Notes: a model not told the origin generated them from the letters alone. A stretch of 64,000 nt of DNA from Streptomyces sclerotialus (GCF_040907265.1 NZ_JBFOHP010000002.1:7130001-7194000), one strand, 5' to 3'. Shown: positions 51,072-61,200, counted from the stretch's first letter. Numbers and translations are program-made.

Positions 51072-51467
51072 TCACTTGTGCACGGTGATGCAGGACTTGT
51101 AGTGCGTATTCACGCTCCACACATTGCACAGCCGTGTGCCGTCCCGGTATTTCCGCGGCAGCTTCCCGGGAAATTTCACGGCCAGCCGCTTGGGGGCTCC
51201 CGTGTACCTCTTCACGGTGTGCACGCGCTTCCCGTTGACGTAGAAGCGCGCGTACACGTGCTGTCCGCCGAGTGAGGAGTACGCCGAGGTCTGCCACCTG
51301 CGGACCCACAGGCCCGTGCCTTCGACCGTCGTGCACGTCTGGTACGAGTCGTTCGTCCCGTTGCCGCCGACGCAGTCGCTTGCGCTGGCGTACGACGGCG
51401 TGGACAGCGTGGCGGAGAAGCCCACTGCGAGGGCTGCCGCCAGGGTCGAACGGATTGTCTTGCGCAT
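51072..51467 (-). CDS. Small secreted protein with two probable disulfides
   Basis: A 131-residue protein: Sec signal peptide MRKTIRSTLAAALAVGFSAT ending at ASA near residue 29, then a mature domain with four Cys (SDCVGG, QTCTTV, RLCNVW, KSCITV) and many aromatic/basic residues (WVRRWQTSAYSS, VYARFYVNGKRVHTVKRY). No known domain recognised. Codon use is richer in A/T than neighbours (for example AATTTC, ATTGC runs), a sign of recent acquisition or weak expression selection. ATG 51467 has a poor ribosome site. Function unknown. Confidence 0.75.
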   Translation of the reverse strand: MRKTIRSTLAAALAVGFSATLSTPSYASASDCVGGNGTNDSYQTCTTVEGTGLWVRRWQTSAYSSLGGQHVYARFYVNGKRVHTVKRYTGAPKRLAVKFPGKLPRKYRDGTRLCNVWSVNTHYKSCITVHK

Positions 51468-51611
51468 ACGTGTTTCGTCTTTCGTCCGCTGTTCTTGTGC
51501 AGCGGCGCGTCCAAAACAGCACCGGACGGCTCTGCTTGATTGCTGCGGACGTTAGCGGCAGAAGCGCCGGGCAGTCCAATTACCGCTTCAATCAGCTCAC
51601 CGTACCGTTAT

Positions 51612-51632
51612 TTCGGACTGGGGAATTCCGAA
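51612..51632 (-). terminator. Weak hairpin after the permease gene
   Basis: TTCGGA (51612-51617) and TCCGAA (51627-51632), loop 9 nt, immediately beyond the permease stop codon. It may act as a terminator. Confidence 0.35.
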
Positions 51633-51633
51633 C

Positions 51634-53085
51634 TCACATCCGGTCTTCGCGTTTTTCCAGATCGCTGACCTCACGGTCGGCCTTGGCCAGCTCCGAGCGC
51701 CGGTAGGAGTAGGCGAAGTAGATGATCAGACCGAGCGCGAACCAAGCGGCGAAGCGGAGCCAGGTCTGCCACTCCAGGAAGGTGATCAGCCAGATGGAGA
51801 AGACGACTCCTATGGCCGGGACGACCGGGACACCCGGGCACCGGAAGGCGCGGGGCAGTTCGGGACGCTTGTAGCGGAGCACGATGACGGCGATGCAGAC
51901 CACGACGAAGGCCAGCAGGATTCCGATGTTGGTGAGTTCGGCGGCTTCCCGGATCGGCAGGAACCCCGCGATCACCGCCGAGGCGACGCCGACGATCCAC
52001 GTCACCCGGGTGGGTACGTGGCGGGTGGGGTGGGTTTTGGCGAACCATTTGGGGAGGAGGCCGTCGCGGCTCATGGAGAACCAGACGCGGGTCACACCGA
52101 GCATGAACGTGAACATGACGGTGAGGATGCCGATGATCGCGCCGACGGCGATCACGTCCGCCAGGCCGCTGAGGCCGACGGACTTGAACGCCGTGGAGAA
52201 GCCGCTCTCCGGGTCGATCTTCGTGTAGTTCTGCATGCCGGTCAGGACGAGGCAGGCGAGGACGTACAGGACCATGGAGATCAGGAGCGAGTACAGGATC
52301 GCCTTCGGCATGTGGCGCTGGGCGTCCTTGGATTCCTCCGCCGCGGTCGACATGGCGTCGTACCCGAAGACGGCGAAGAAGACCGTGGCCGCGCCCGCGA
52401 ACGCGCCGCTGAGGCCGTGCGGGAAGAACGGCGTGTAGTTCCCGGTCTTGATGTGGAAGAAGCCGACGCCGATGACGACGAGGACGACCAGGACCTTCAG
52501 GCCGACGACGATCGTCTCGAAGCGCGCGGCGTTCTTGATGCCGAGGGTGAGGAGGTAGGCGATCAGGAGGCAGAGGACCGCGGCGAAGAGGTCGACCCGG
52601 TGTCCGTCACCGGTGCCCGGCGCGCCCAGCATCCAGGCGGGCAGCTCCACCCCCAGCTCGCCGAGGAGGAAGCTGAAGTAGCCGGAGATGCCGATCGCGA
52701 CGACGGCGACGATCGCGGTGTACTCGAGCAGCAGGTCCCAGCCGATGAACCAGCCCGCCAGCTCGCCGAGGACCGCGTACCCGTACGTGTACGCGGAACC
52801 CGCCTTCGGGATCATCCCGGCGAACTCCGCGTAGGAGAAGGCCGCGGCCGCGCTCGCGATGCCGGCGATGAGGAACGACAGGAGGACGGCGGGCCCGGCC
52901 TTCTCGTTCGCCACGGTGCCGGCCAGCGTGAAGATGCCGGCGCCGATGATGCCGCCGACGCCGATGGCCGTCAGCTGCCACAGGCCGAGCGAACGGGTGA
53001 GCTGTTCGCCCGAGCCGCCCTCGGTCTCCTGGATCATTTCGATCGGTTTGCGGCGTAGTACGCCCTGTCCCGCGCGCAGGCCCAT
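51634..53085 (-). CDS. APC-family amino acid permease (CAT type)
   Basis: A 483-residue transporter with 12 or more membrane segments. Typical APC motifs are LTAIGVGGIIGAGIFTLAG (helix 1 substrate bend), IPKAGSAYTYGYAVLGELAGWFIGW, and AVFGYDAMSTAAEESKDAQRHMPKAI (helix 6 region, E-E). The C-terminal amphipathic RRSELAKADREVSDLEKRE may be cytosolic. Likely imports cationic or other amino acids by proton symport or exchange. ATG 53085 has GAGAGGAC upstream. The substrate cannot be assigned from sequence. Confidence 0.92.
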   Translation of the reverse strand: MGLRAGQGVLRRKPIEMIQETEGGSGEQLTRSLGLWQLTAIGVGGIIGAGIFTLAGTVANEKAGPAVLLSFLIAGIASAAAAFSYAEFAGMIPKAGSAYTYGYAVLGELAGWFIGWDLLLEYTAIVAVVAIGISGYFSFLLGELGVELPAWMLGAPGTGDGHRVDLFAAVLCLLIAYLLTLGIKNAARFETIVVGLKVLVVLVVIGVGFFHIKTGNYTPFFPHGLSGAFAGAATVFFAVFGYDAMSTAAEESKDAQRHMPKAILYSLLISMVLYVLACLVLTGMQNYTKIDPESGFSTAFKSVGLSGLADVIAVGAIIGILTVMFTFMLGVTRVWFSMSRDGLLPKWFAKTHPTRHVPTRVTWIVGVASAVIAGFLPIREAAELTNIGILLAFVVVCIAVIVLRYKRPELPRAFRCPGVPVVPAIGVVFSIWLITFLEWQTWLRFAAWFALGLIIYFAYSYRRSELAKADREVSDLEKREDRM

Positions 53086-53218
53086 GCGATGTCCTCTCGT
53101 CGGTCCGACGGCGGATCATCATGGCCCTTATCGGGCGCTTACGGAAGGCGACTCGGGAGGGGACTCCCCATACGGAGGGCGGCGGTGCGGAACCGGCCGC
53201 CGGGGGCGGCCGGCCGGG

Positions 53219-53434
53219 TCAGTCCGCGTCCTCCAGGCGGAAGCCGAGTTTCAGGCCGACCTGGTAGTGCTCGATCTCGCCGTCGACGATGTGGCCGCGC
53301 ACCTGGGTCACCTCGAACCAGTCCAGGTTGCGCAGCGTCTGCGAAGCGCGCCGTACGCCGTTGCGAATGGCGGTGTCCACGTTCTCGTGGGACGTTCCCA
53401 CGATCTCTGTCACACGGTAGGTCCGGTCGGTCAC
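53219..53434 (-). CDS. Dodecin family flavin-storage protein
   Basis: A 71-residue dodecin: YRVTEIVGTSHENVDTAIRNGVRRASQTLRNLDWFEVTQVRGHIVDGEIEHYQVGLKLGFRL, in adjacent pieces, covers the complete fold, including the flavin-stacking Trp and the V-x-x-x-R-G segment. Twelve subunits form a hollow shell holding riboflavin/FMN or CoA. GTG 53434 follows GAGGGAG. Three evenly spaced palindromes lie 70-125 bp upstream, so its transcription is likely controlled, perhaps together with the nearby universal stress protein. Confidence 0.93.
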   Translation of the reverse strand: MTDRTYRVTEIVGTSHENVDTAIRNGVRRASQTLRNLDWFEVTQVRGHIVDGEIEHYQVGLKLGFRLEDAD

Positions 53435-53504
53435 GGCAGACTCCCTCGTCGGCGTGTCGGGTACTCGTCAGCGTGTCGTTCGGCGTGCCGGCCGTGCTGC
53501 CACA

Positions 53505-53558
53505 GTGCACCGGGCTCTGCTGCCCCGGTGCACCGGGCTGTGCTCCCACGGTGCACCG
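53505..53558. repeat. Three 23-bp-spaced GTGCACCGG sites upstream of the dodecin gene
   Basis: GTGCACCGG starts at 53505, 53528 and 53551, an exact 23-bp period. The second copy sits in a perfect 14-bp palindrome CCCGGTGCACCGGG (53524-53537); the third in CGGTGCACCG (53549-53558); the first is half-symmetric. The 23-bp period puts the sites on nearly the same helix face. Likely a multi-site operator. Confidence 0.7.
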
Positions 53559-53603
53559 GCCCGCCGCGGTCCGCCTCCCGGACGCGGCACGGGACGAGCG
53601 CCG

Positions 53604-54065
53604 TTACGGGACGACCGTGACCGGCCAGCGGCCCGCCTTGACCAGGCGTACCGCGACCGAGCCCATGATCCGGTGCCCGGCGGACTCCGACGCGCCGACC
53701 ACCACCGCGTCGGCCTTCAGTTCGTCAGCCATCCGGAGCATCGCGCCGTACGGGTCGCCGCGCACGATGTGGAATTCCCAGCGCAGGTCGTAGATGCCCT
53801 GGAGGCGTTCGGTGGAGGCGCGGATCTCGGCCATCAGCTCTTCGGCTATCTCGTCCGTCGTGGGCGCGACCGGGGCGCCGAGCGCGACGCCGGCCGCCAG
53901 CACCGGCTGGACGTACACCAGGACCAGCTTCGAGCCCTGCCGGCGGGCCAGCCCCGCTGCGTACGCGGCGGCCCGCCACGACGACTGCGAGCCGTCGATG
54001 CCGACGACGATGACCTTGGGGCCGTCCGTGCCGCGCTCGAAGGGCGCGGGCGTCTTGTCCTCCAC
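53604..54065 (-). CDS. Universal stress protein (UspA) family
   Basis: A 153-residue single-domain USP: VIVVGIDGSQSSWRAAAYAAGLARRQGSKLVLVYVQP and the C-terminal ADAVVVGASESAGHRIMGSVAVRLVKAGRWPVTVVP, in adjacent parts. The ATP motif G-x2-G-x9-G-S is incomplete: the first two Gly are not correctly spaced, so ATP binding is doubtful. GTG 54065 has no ribosome site but TTAACC lies 8 nt upstream, fitting a leaderless mRNA. It lies between the haem dioxygenase gene and the dodecin gene, all on the same strand. Confidence 0.9.
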   Translation of the reverse strand: MEDKTPAPFERGTDGPKVIVVGIDGSQSSWRAAAYAAGLARRQGSKLVLVYVQPVLAAGVALGAPVAPTTDEIAEELMAEIRASTERLQGIYDLRWEFHIVRGDPYGAMLRMADELKADAVVVGASESAGHRIMGSVAVRLVKAGRWPVTVVP

Positions 54066-54157
54066 AGGGAGGAGGTTAACGCCCGCGCCCGGGAGCGATC
54101 TCGTGGGGTTTCACGAGACCGCCCGCCCCGCGTACGCGGCCCGACGGCGGCGGTCCC

Positions 54158-57019
54158 TCACGACTCCGCGCCGCTGCCGCGCACCGGCAGTACCGGCCGC
54201 CAGGGCGCGAACGCGCCGGCGTCGCGGGGCAGCATCGCCGCGAGCTCCGGGCAGTGCCGCAGGATGACGGAGTTCATCCCGCCGCGTGCCACCCAGTCCA
54301 TGCCCAGCGGCGTGTAGATCTCCGGTCGGAAGTCCACGGTCAGGAACCGGTCGGACTGGATGCGGCGGCTCGCCATCAGGAAGAAGATCCGGAAGGCGGT
54401 GTCGCTGAATCCGAAGCCGTCCGGCGGGTTCTCCGCGAACAGTCCGACCACGGTGTCGACCTCGTCGACGTTCCGGTACACGTCCTTCAGCAGCGCGGCC
54501 GTGTCCGGGTCGGCGGAGATCTCGTCGAACCGGGTGACCCGCGGCTTGTGCAGCCCGGCCCGGAAGTCGTTGTACCGGGGCACCCCGCGCCGCCGCGTCC
54601 GGACGATGTCCGCCACCGACAGGTCGATGATCTCGCCGTCCCGCTCGAAGCGGGTCAGCGCGCGCGGGTAGTTGTGCAGGGTGATCGCGCCCGGGTGCGC
54701 GATGCCGAGGGAGTACAGCGAGTCCGTCAGCCCCGTCTTGCGGGCCAGCGCCTCGCCCGCGACGCCCTGCAGATCGGTGAAGGACAGGGCCTCCAGACGC
54801 TGCCCGAAGTGGTGCTCGCGCAGCTCGTAGTCGTCCGGGATGAGCGGGTGCATCCGGTAGACGGTGACGAAGTCCTCGGTCAGCGAGTAGGGCACGCCGT
54901 GGTGCTCGGGCAGGGTCCTGGGGATGCCGGCCAGCGAGTGCGACTCGACCAGCCACAGCCCCAGCTTGTGCAGCCAGTTGTCCGGCGGTCCCTCCCAGTT
55001 GGTGCGCAGGGCGATGTCGACGGACCTGGTGGCGAGGATCGCGGGGGTCCACTCGACCGTATGGATCTTGGCGATCAGCGCGGACACGACGAGCCGGGCG
55101 GTCTGGTACACCTGCTCGGTGCTCATCTTCGGGTATTCCTTGTGCAGCGCCTCGCAGACCGCGTTGTGCTCGCGCGCGAAGAGGGTGTGGATGACCGACA
55201 GGCCCAGCCACCAGTTGTCGGCGAAGCCGGTCAGCGGGATGCCGTTGCCGCCCATCGGCAGATGGCCGTCCTCAAGGCGCAGCTTCGCGCCGTCCGGCTC
55301 GCGCAGGGTGCGCGCGGTCCGCTCGTCGCTGCCGTAGACCTCGGAGCCGTCCCACCACGGCGAGGTGGTGTGGGTGAAGAGGACGGGCGGCTGTCCTGGA
55401 CGCTCCAGGCCCTTGTTGTCGGCGATCCGCATGACGTTCTCGGCGGGGCCGCCGGGGGTGTTGTACCAGCTGCTGCCGGGCGGCAGCGGTACCTCCACCG
55501 AGCGCTCGGCGAGCGCGTAGCGCCGGTGGTCGACCCAGTCGTGCACCTGGAACTGGATCCAGGCGGCGGCCAGGATGTTCAGCGAGGAGGCGGGCTGGAA
55601 CGAGCGGCGGTGCAGCAGTTCGCGGGCGACGGTGACGGCGTTCGGGGTGTCGAAGAGGTCGGGGCGGTAGACCGGCTTGAGGTTGCGGCCGAAGGTCGAG
55701 CCCACCGCGCCCATCCGGGGCGCCGACAGGTCGGTGTGGGAGCCGTCGTACGAGCGGGCCGTACGGGCGCGCTCGTCCACCGGCTCCGGCACCGGTACCG
55801 CTTTCGGCGGCGCCTCGGGCGGCTCGGTGTCGATGAGGTTGTCGCGGCGCAGCACCTGCCGCAGCACGACCAGGTTGAGCAGGCTCGCGCTCAGGGGCAG
55901 CCGGTGCCAGGGCAGATAGCGGTTGAGCGTGGTGAACACCGCCCGCAGCGGTGCGCCGAGCACGGTGTTGCGCAGCGGCTCCTCGGCCCGGAAGCGGGTG
56001 CCGAGGCGGTGTGCGGCGCTCGCCTGGTACGCGGCCTTCCTGGCCCGGTTCAGGTTGCCCAGCGGGCGGAAGTCCTCCGTGGTGTGCCACGGGCTGAACG
56101 CCAGCTGTTCGATGCGGCGGGCGGCGGAGCCGGCCTCGGCCGTGGTGATGTCCTGGCGCGGGATGGTCAGCCGGGCCACCGGGACGACCGGCGCGTCCGA
56201 CTCCCGCCAGTCCGAGGCGCCGTCCTCGATCGGTGTGCGCCGCTCGTCGACGAACCGCTGCACGCACAGGTCGAACTCGATGTCCGCGGCGGCCAGCCGT
56301 TCGGCCAGCTCGTGGCGCAGGTGGTCGGGGTCGTGCCGGTCCGGGCGGGGCGCGGGCGCGCCGCCGGGCGCGGGCCGCAGCTGGTAGCGCACCGGCCCGG
56401 CGTCGCCCCACAGGCACGCGCCGCGGCTCCAGTACGTCTCGCGGGCCAGCGAGCCGACCGTGTGGCGCGCCGCGGCCTGCACGTTGCGCCGCATCCGCGT
56501 CGCGGTGGACCAGCCGACCGCCAGCGGCAGCTTCACCAGCAGCCCGAACGCCTTCTGCAGCGGCGTCCTGGCGCCTGCCATGGCCTTGGCGAAGGCCACG
56601 AACTCGCGGGCGTCACGGGCATGGCTCACCGGGAAGTTGGCCGCCAGCAGGTCGTGGGTCTCCTCCGCCGACACCTCCACCCGTACGCTGATGCCGCGCA
56701 GGTCGGGCGAGACGTCGGACCGGGGTATGCCACTGGCGTTGGACATCCGTACCAGAGCCGGGTATTCGGCACCTGGCTGGGCGAACCCCTGGGACAGCGC
56801 GGGCGGCAGATCGTCGTTGAAGCGCAGCCGGGCGTTCTCCACACCGAGGACGCCCTTGGCGTGGAAGGCCCGCCGGACGCGTGGCGCCCCGCCGCTGCTC
56901 TTGTTGCGCAGCTGTACGCGCATCATGTCGCGCGCCAGCTTCTCGAAGACCAGTCGCTCCGCTTCGGGACTGCCGCCTTCGTACGTCTCGTACTGCACGT
57001 AACTCACGGTGTCGGCCAT
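54158..57019 (-). CDS. Fusion of catalase-related haem domain and cyclooxygenase/alpha-dioxygenase-like haem domain
   Basis: A 953-residue protein. Residues about 45-345 form a catalase-related domain with His53 (RAFHAKG), Asn128 (LLAANFPV) and proximal Tyr331 (RARKAAYQASAAHR), matching the order and spacing of the coral allene oxide synthase haem site. Residues about 440-940 are an animal-haem-peroxidase domain: distal His493 (IQFQVHDWVDH), KIHTVEWTPAIL, and Tyr721-x-x-His724 (FVTVYRMHPLIPD), the radical Tyr/proximal His pair of cyclooxygenases. It could make a lipid hydroperoxide and convert it in one chain. GGAGGG precedes ATG 57019. No signal peptide. Confidence 0.88.
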   Translation of the reverse strand: MADTVSYVQYETYEGGSPEAERLVFEKLARDMMRVQLRNKSSGGAPRVRRAFHAKGVLGVENARLRFNDDLPPALSQGFAQPGAEYPALVRMSNASGIPRSDVSPDLRGISVRVEVSAEETHDLLAANFPVSHARDAREFVAFAKAMAGARTPLQKAFGLLVKLPLAVGWSTATRMRRNVQAAARHTVGSLARETYWSRGACLWGDAGPVRYQLRPAPGGAPAPRPDRHDPDHLRHELAERLAAADIEFDLCVQRFVDERRTPIEDGASDWRESDAPVVPVARLTIPRQDITTAEAGSAARRIEQLAFSPWHTTEDFRPLGNLNRARKAAYQASAAHRLGTRFRAEEPLRNTVLGAPLRAVFTTLNRYLPWHRLPLSASLLNLVVLRQVLRRDNLIDTEPPEAPPKAVPVPEPVDERARTARSYDGSHTDLSAPRMGAVGSTFGRNLKPVYRPDLFDTPNAVTVARELLHRRSFQPASSLNILAAAWIQFQVHDWVDHRRYALAERSVEVPLPPGSSWYNTPGGPAENVMRIADNKGLERPGQPPVLFTHTTSPWWDGSEVYGSDERTARTLREPDGAKLRLEDGHLPMGGNGIPLTGFADNWWLGLSVIHTLFAREHNAVCEALHKEYPKMSTEQVYQTARLVVSALIAKIHTVEWTPAILATRSVDIALRTNWEGPPDNWLHKLGLWLVESHSLAGIPRTLPEHHGVPYSLTEDFVTVYRMHPLIPDDYELREHHFGQRLEALSFTDLQGVAGEALARKTGLTDSLYSLGIAHPGAITLHNYPRALTRFERDGEIIDLSVADIVRTRRRGVPRYNDFRAGLHKPRVTRFDEISADPDTAALLKDVYRNVDEVDTVVGLFAENPPDGFGFSDTAFRIFFLMASRRIQSDRFLTVDFRPEIYTPLGMDWVARGGMNSVILRHCPELAAMLPRDAGAFAPWRPVLPVRGSGAES

Positions 57020-57360
57020 GGGTCCGCACCCTCCGTACGGGAAGAAGGGGCCCGACGCTACTCGCCCGGGGGCGGCCCGGCAGGAGCCGATTCGGGCCGA
57101 TTCCGCCCGGACCGCGGTGGCCGGTCACCTCGGACGGACGCCGTGCGGTGCCGCTTCGTCCGCCCGTCGCTGGACAGCGGGGTGCGCTACGGCGGGTGCC
57201 CGGTCCGGCTCGGCGGGACCGCCGAGGCGGAGGTGGACACGGTGCCCGGACGGCGGGCCCGGCGCGGTCACCGGTGTCCAGCCCGGTGTCCGGCATCCGT
57301 ACGGGCGGCGGCCGTGCGCGTCGTACGGGCTTCCTCGCGTGCCCTCAGGCGTCCCGGCCG
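57020..57360. other. 341-bp intergenic stretch
   Basis: It contains the haem-dioxygenase promoter region and a CCGATTC direct repeat near 57088-57102. Open frames here are GC-rich shadows without a ribosome site or recognisable product. I see no RNA gene. Confidence 0.5.
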
Positions 57361-58065
57361 TCAGGCGTCCTCGTCGGCGGCCGGGGCCGGAGGCCACGCC
57401 GTGGGGGAGAGGAGCCCGAGCGTGTAGGCGCGGGCGATCAGTGCGGTGCGGTTGGGGACGCGGTAGCGGCGGGTCAGGCGGGTGAGGTGGTAGTTGACGC
57501 CGTCGACGGTGAGGCCGAGGTCCTTGCCGATGGCCGCCGTGGTGGCGCCGGCCGCCGCGAGCGCGAGGATGCGCGACTCCACCGGGCTGACCTGCGCGGC
57601 GGGCGGCGGCGCCGGGCGGGACTCGTGGACGCGGAGGATGGCGAGCAGGGCCGGGGGCTCGTCGGAGGGGTCGCCGACCGGGTCCAGGGTGAGCATCCCC
57701 TCGCGCTCGGGCCCGTCGGCGCCCTCGCGCCAGCGGACCTCGACGGGGTAGCGGGAGCGGCGGCCCGCTCGTACGGCCTCGACGAGCCGGCCGACCTGGG
57801 AGATGGCGCGCGGGCGGAAGTGGTCCAAGAGGTTGCGGCCGCGCAGCTGGCCGCGGGTGGTGCCCCAGACCGCCGCCATCGCCGGGTTGGCGATCAGCAC
57901 CTCGCCGTCGGCGCGGCACACCGCCACCGGCAGCGGCATCCGGTCCAGCAGGATCAGGAAGTAGTTGTGCCAGGGCGCGGCCGCCGGACCCGGCACTCCC
58001 GGGTGCGCGAAGAGGTCGTCACTCATCGGCCGGCGGCACCCGTCCCTCTCGTCTCGTGCGTCCAT
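57361..58065 (-). CDS. PAS-domain LuxR-type transcriptional regulator
   Basis: A 234-residue regulator. Residues about 35-140 form a PAS fold (FLILLDRMPLPVAVCRADGEVLIANPAMAAVWG, LRGRNLLDHFRP, VRWREGADGPEREGMLTLDPV). A LuxR helix-turn-helix lies at the C-terminus (VSPVESRILALAAAGATTAAIGKDLGLTVDGVNYHLTRLTRRY). PAS-LuxR proteins in Streptomyces activate secondary metabolism. GGAGCAGGA precedes ATG 58065; ATG 58026 would cut the N-terminus. It is divergent from the CYP102-type gene and a perfect dyad lies between them. Confidence 0.87.
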   Translation of the reverse strand: MDARDERDGCRRPMSDDLFAHPGVPGPAAAPWHNYFLILLDRMPLPVAVCRADGEVLIANPAMAAVWGTTRGQLRGRNLLDHFRPRAISQVGRLVEAVRAGRRSRYPVEVRWREGADGPEREGMLTLDPVGDPSDEPPALLAILRVHESRPAPPPAAQVSPVESRILALAAAGATTAAIGKDLGLTVDGVNYHLTRLTRRYRVPNRTALIARAYTLGLLSPTAWPPAPAADEDA

Positions 58066-58152
58066 CGGTCCTGCTCCGCTCCGCGGCCGGCCGGGCCGCC
58101 GTACCGCAATGATCATCTTCGCCCGGAGCGCAAGCCCCGGACGCAGGAAAAC

Positions 58153-58170
58153 ACTGCACAATCATGCAGT
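58153..58170. promoter_or_regulatory. ACTGCA-N6-TGCAGT operator
   Basis: A perfect 6-bp-arm dyad, ACTGCA (58153-58158) and TGCAGT (58165-58170), 18 bp long, between the divergent PAS-LuxR and CYP102-type genes. Length and symmetry suit a LuxR-type dimer. It sits 43 bp before the P450 ATG, at an activator-like position. Confidence 0.7.
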
Positions 58171-58213
58171 TACCGCGGGGAGCGCGGCACACCGGGCCGG
58201 TCACTGTGGAGTC

Positions 58214-61200
58214 ATGAGCGACACGCAGCTGCAGAGCGCCGACACCGTCACCCTCGGCGACGACGGGATCCCCGTGGTCGACATCACGGCCGCCGGTCTC
58301 TCCCGTACCCCCCTCCAGCGGGCCATGGGCATCGCCCGCGCGCACGGCGGCCCCATCTTCCGCCGCCGGCTGCACGGCCGGGACGCCACCTTCGTCACCT
58401 CCGTCGAACTGGTCACCGAGCTGGCCGACGAGACGCGCTTCGAGAAGGCCATCGGTCCTGCCCTGGAGAACGTACGGGAGTTCGCCGCCGACGGCCTCTT
58501 CACCGCCTACAACGACGAGCCCAACTGGGCCAAGGCGCACGACATCCTCATGCCCGCCTTCGCGCTGGGCTCGATGCGCACCTACCACCCGGCGATGCTC
58601 AAGGTCGCCCGCCGGCTGATGGCGAGCTGGGACCGCCGGGTCGAGGACGGCGCGCCGGTGGACGTGCCGGACGACATGACCCGGATGACGCTGGACACCA
58701 TCGGACTCGCCGGATTCGGCTTCGACTTCGAGTCCTTCGGGCGCGAGCAGCCGCACCCCTTCGTGGACGCGATGGTGCGCTGCCTGGAGTGGAGCATGAC
58801 GCGGCTGGCCCGTAAGCCGGGCGTGGACTACACCGAGAAGGACGAGGCGTTCCGGGCCGACGCCGACTACCTCGCGTCGGTGGTGGACGAGGTCATCAGC
58901 GCGCGTACCGCCTCCGGTGACACTTCCGCCGACGACCTGCTGGGCCTGATGCTGGGCGCGCCGCACCCGGAGGACGGCACGACGCTGGACCCGGCCAACA
59001 TCCGCAACCAGGTCATCACCTTCCTGATCGCCGGTCACGAGACCACCTCCGGTGCGCTCTCGTTCGCCCTGTACCACCTGCTCAAGGACCCCGTCGCGCT
59101 GCGGCTGGCGCGCCGCGAGGCCGACGAGCTGTTCGGCGACGCGGCGGACCCGGACCCGTCGTTCGAGGACATCGGCAAGCTGGCCTTCACCCGGCAGGTG
59201 CTCAACGAGGCGCTGCGGCTGTGGCCCACCGCTGCCGCGTTCAGCCGCCGCGCGAAGACGGACACGGTGCTCGGCGGCCGGTACCCCGTCAAGGCGGGGG
59301 AGATCTTCACCGTCCTCACCCCGATGCTGCACCGCGACCCGGTGTGGGGCGACAACCCCGAGCTGTTCGACCCCGCACGGTTCGCGCCCGAGGCGGAAGC
59401 GGCCCGCTCCCCGCACGCGTACAAGCCCTTCGGGACCGGCGAACGCGCCTGCATCGGGCGGCAGTTCGCGCTGCACGAGGCGACCATGCTGCTGGCCCTG
59501 CTGGTGCACCGGTACCGCTTCGAGGACCACGGCGACTACGCGCTGACCATCAAGGAGACGCTGACGCTGAAGCCGGACGGCTTCACCGTGCGGCTCGCCG
59601 GGCGCACCGCCGCCGACCGCGCCGCCGACCGGGCGGCGCTCGCCGTGCTCCCCGGCACCGGTACCGCGGACGAGGGGCCCGCTGCCGACGACGGGCTGCC
59701 CACCCGCGTCCACCAGGACACCGGCCTGCTGCTCCTGCACGGCACCAACTACGGCACCTGCAAGGACTTCGCCGAGCGGCTGGCCGACGAGGCCACGTCC
59801 CTCGGCTGCGCCACCGAGGTCGCGCCGCTGGACACGTATGCCGGCGGGCTGCCCACGGACCGCCCCGTGGTGGTCGTGGCGGCGTCCTACAACGGCCGCC
59901 CGACGGACGACGCAGCCGCCTTCGTGGCGTGGCTGGAGGACGCCCCCGAAGGCGCCGCCGAAGGGGTCCCGTACGCCGTCCTCGGCGTCGGCGACCGCAA
60001 CTGGGCCGCCACCTACCAGCGCGTGCCCACCCTCCTCGACGACCGGCTGGCCGCGCTCGGCGGCGACCGGCTGCTGCCGCGCGCCGAGGCCGACGCCTCC
60101 GGCGACATGGCGGGCACGGTCAAGGACTTCACCACCGCGCTCCGCACCGAACTGCTGACCCGCTACGGCGACCCGGAGAGCATCGGCAGCACCACGGCGC
60201 CCGAAGAGGCCGCGTGCACCGTCACCGAGATCACCGGCGGCCCCCTGGACGCGCTCGCGGCCCGGCACGGTCTCACCCCGATGACCGTCACCGAGGCGTA
60301 CGACCTCACCGCTGAGGGCTACCCGCGAAAGAAGCGGTTCCTGCGGCTCGCCCTCCCCGAGGGCGTCACCTACCGCACCGCCGACCACCTGAGTGTGCTG
60401 CCCGAGAACACCCCGGAGCGGGTCGCCCGCGCCGCGCGGGCGCTCGGCGTGGACCCGGCGGCCGTGCTCAGCATCCGCCAGCCGGGCGCGGGACGGAACG
60501 CACTGCCCGTCGACCGCCCGCTGACCGTGCGCGAACTCCTCACGCACCACCTGGAGCTGAACGCCCGGCCGACCCCGGAGCAGCGCGCCCTGCTGGCCGC
60601 GCACAACCCCTGCCCGCCCGAGCGGGCGGCGCTCGAAGCGCCCGCCGGGGACGACACCCGTACGATGCTGGAGCTGATCGAGGCGTACCCGGCCCTGCGC
60701 GGCGCGCTGCCCTGGCCGGTGGTGCTGGACCTGCTGCCGCCGATGCGCACCCGGCACTACTCCGTCTCGTCCTCCCCGGCCGCCGACGGCCGCCATGCCG
60801 ACCTGATGGTCTCGCTGCTGCCCGGCGGCACCGGTTCGAGCCATCTGCACACCCTGAAGGCGGGCGACACGGTGCTCGCCCGAGTGCAGCCGTGCCGGGA
60901 CGCCTTCCGCATCGATCCGGCCGATTCCACGCCGGTGATCATGGTGGCGGCCGGTACCGGCCTGGCGCCCTTCCGCGGCGCCGTCGCCGACCGCACGGCG
61001 GCCACCGGGCCGCTCGCCCCGGCACTGCTCTTCTTCGGCTGCGACGCGCCCGACGCGGACTTCCTGCACGCCGAGGAGCTGCGTGCCGCCGAGGCGGCCG
61101 GCGTCGTCGGGGTGCGCCCCGCCTTCAGCGAACGGCCCGAGGACGGCCGCCGGTTCGTCCAGCACCGCATCGCCGCGGACGGCGAAGAGGTCTGGCGGCT

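Noticed and set aside
57125..57360. Possible small gene in the gap after the PAS-LuxR gene
   Set aside because: Arg/Ala-rich frames only, no ribosome site, no conserved motif.
54254..57427. Very long open frame on the plus strand opposite the haem dioxygenase gene
   Set aside because: Composition-driven shadow: Val/Gly/Arg/Leu-rich with no domain, and the opposite strand encodes clear conserved haem motifs.
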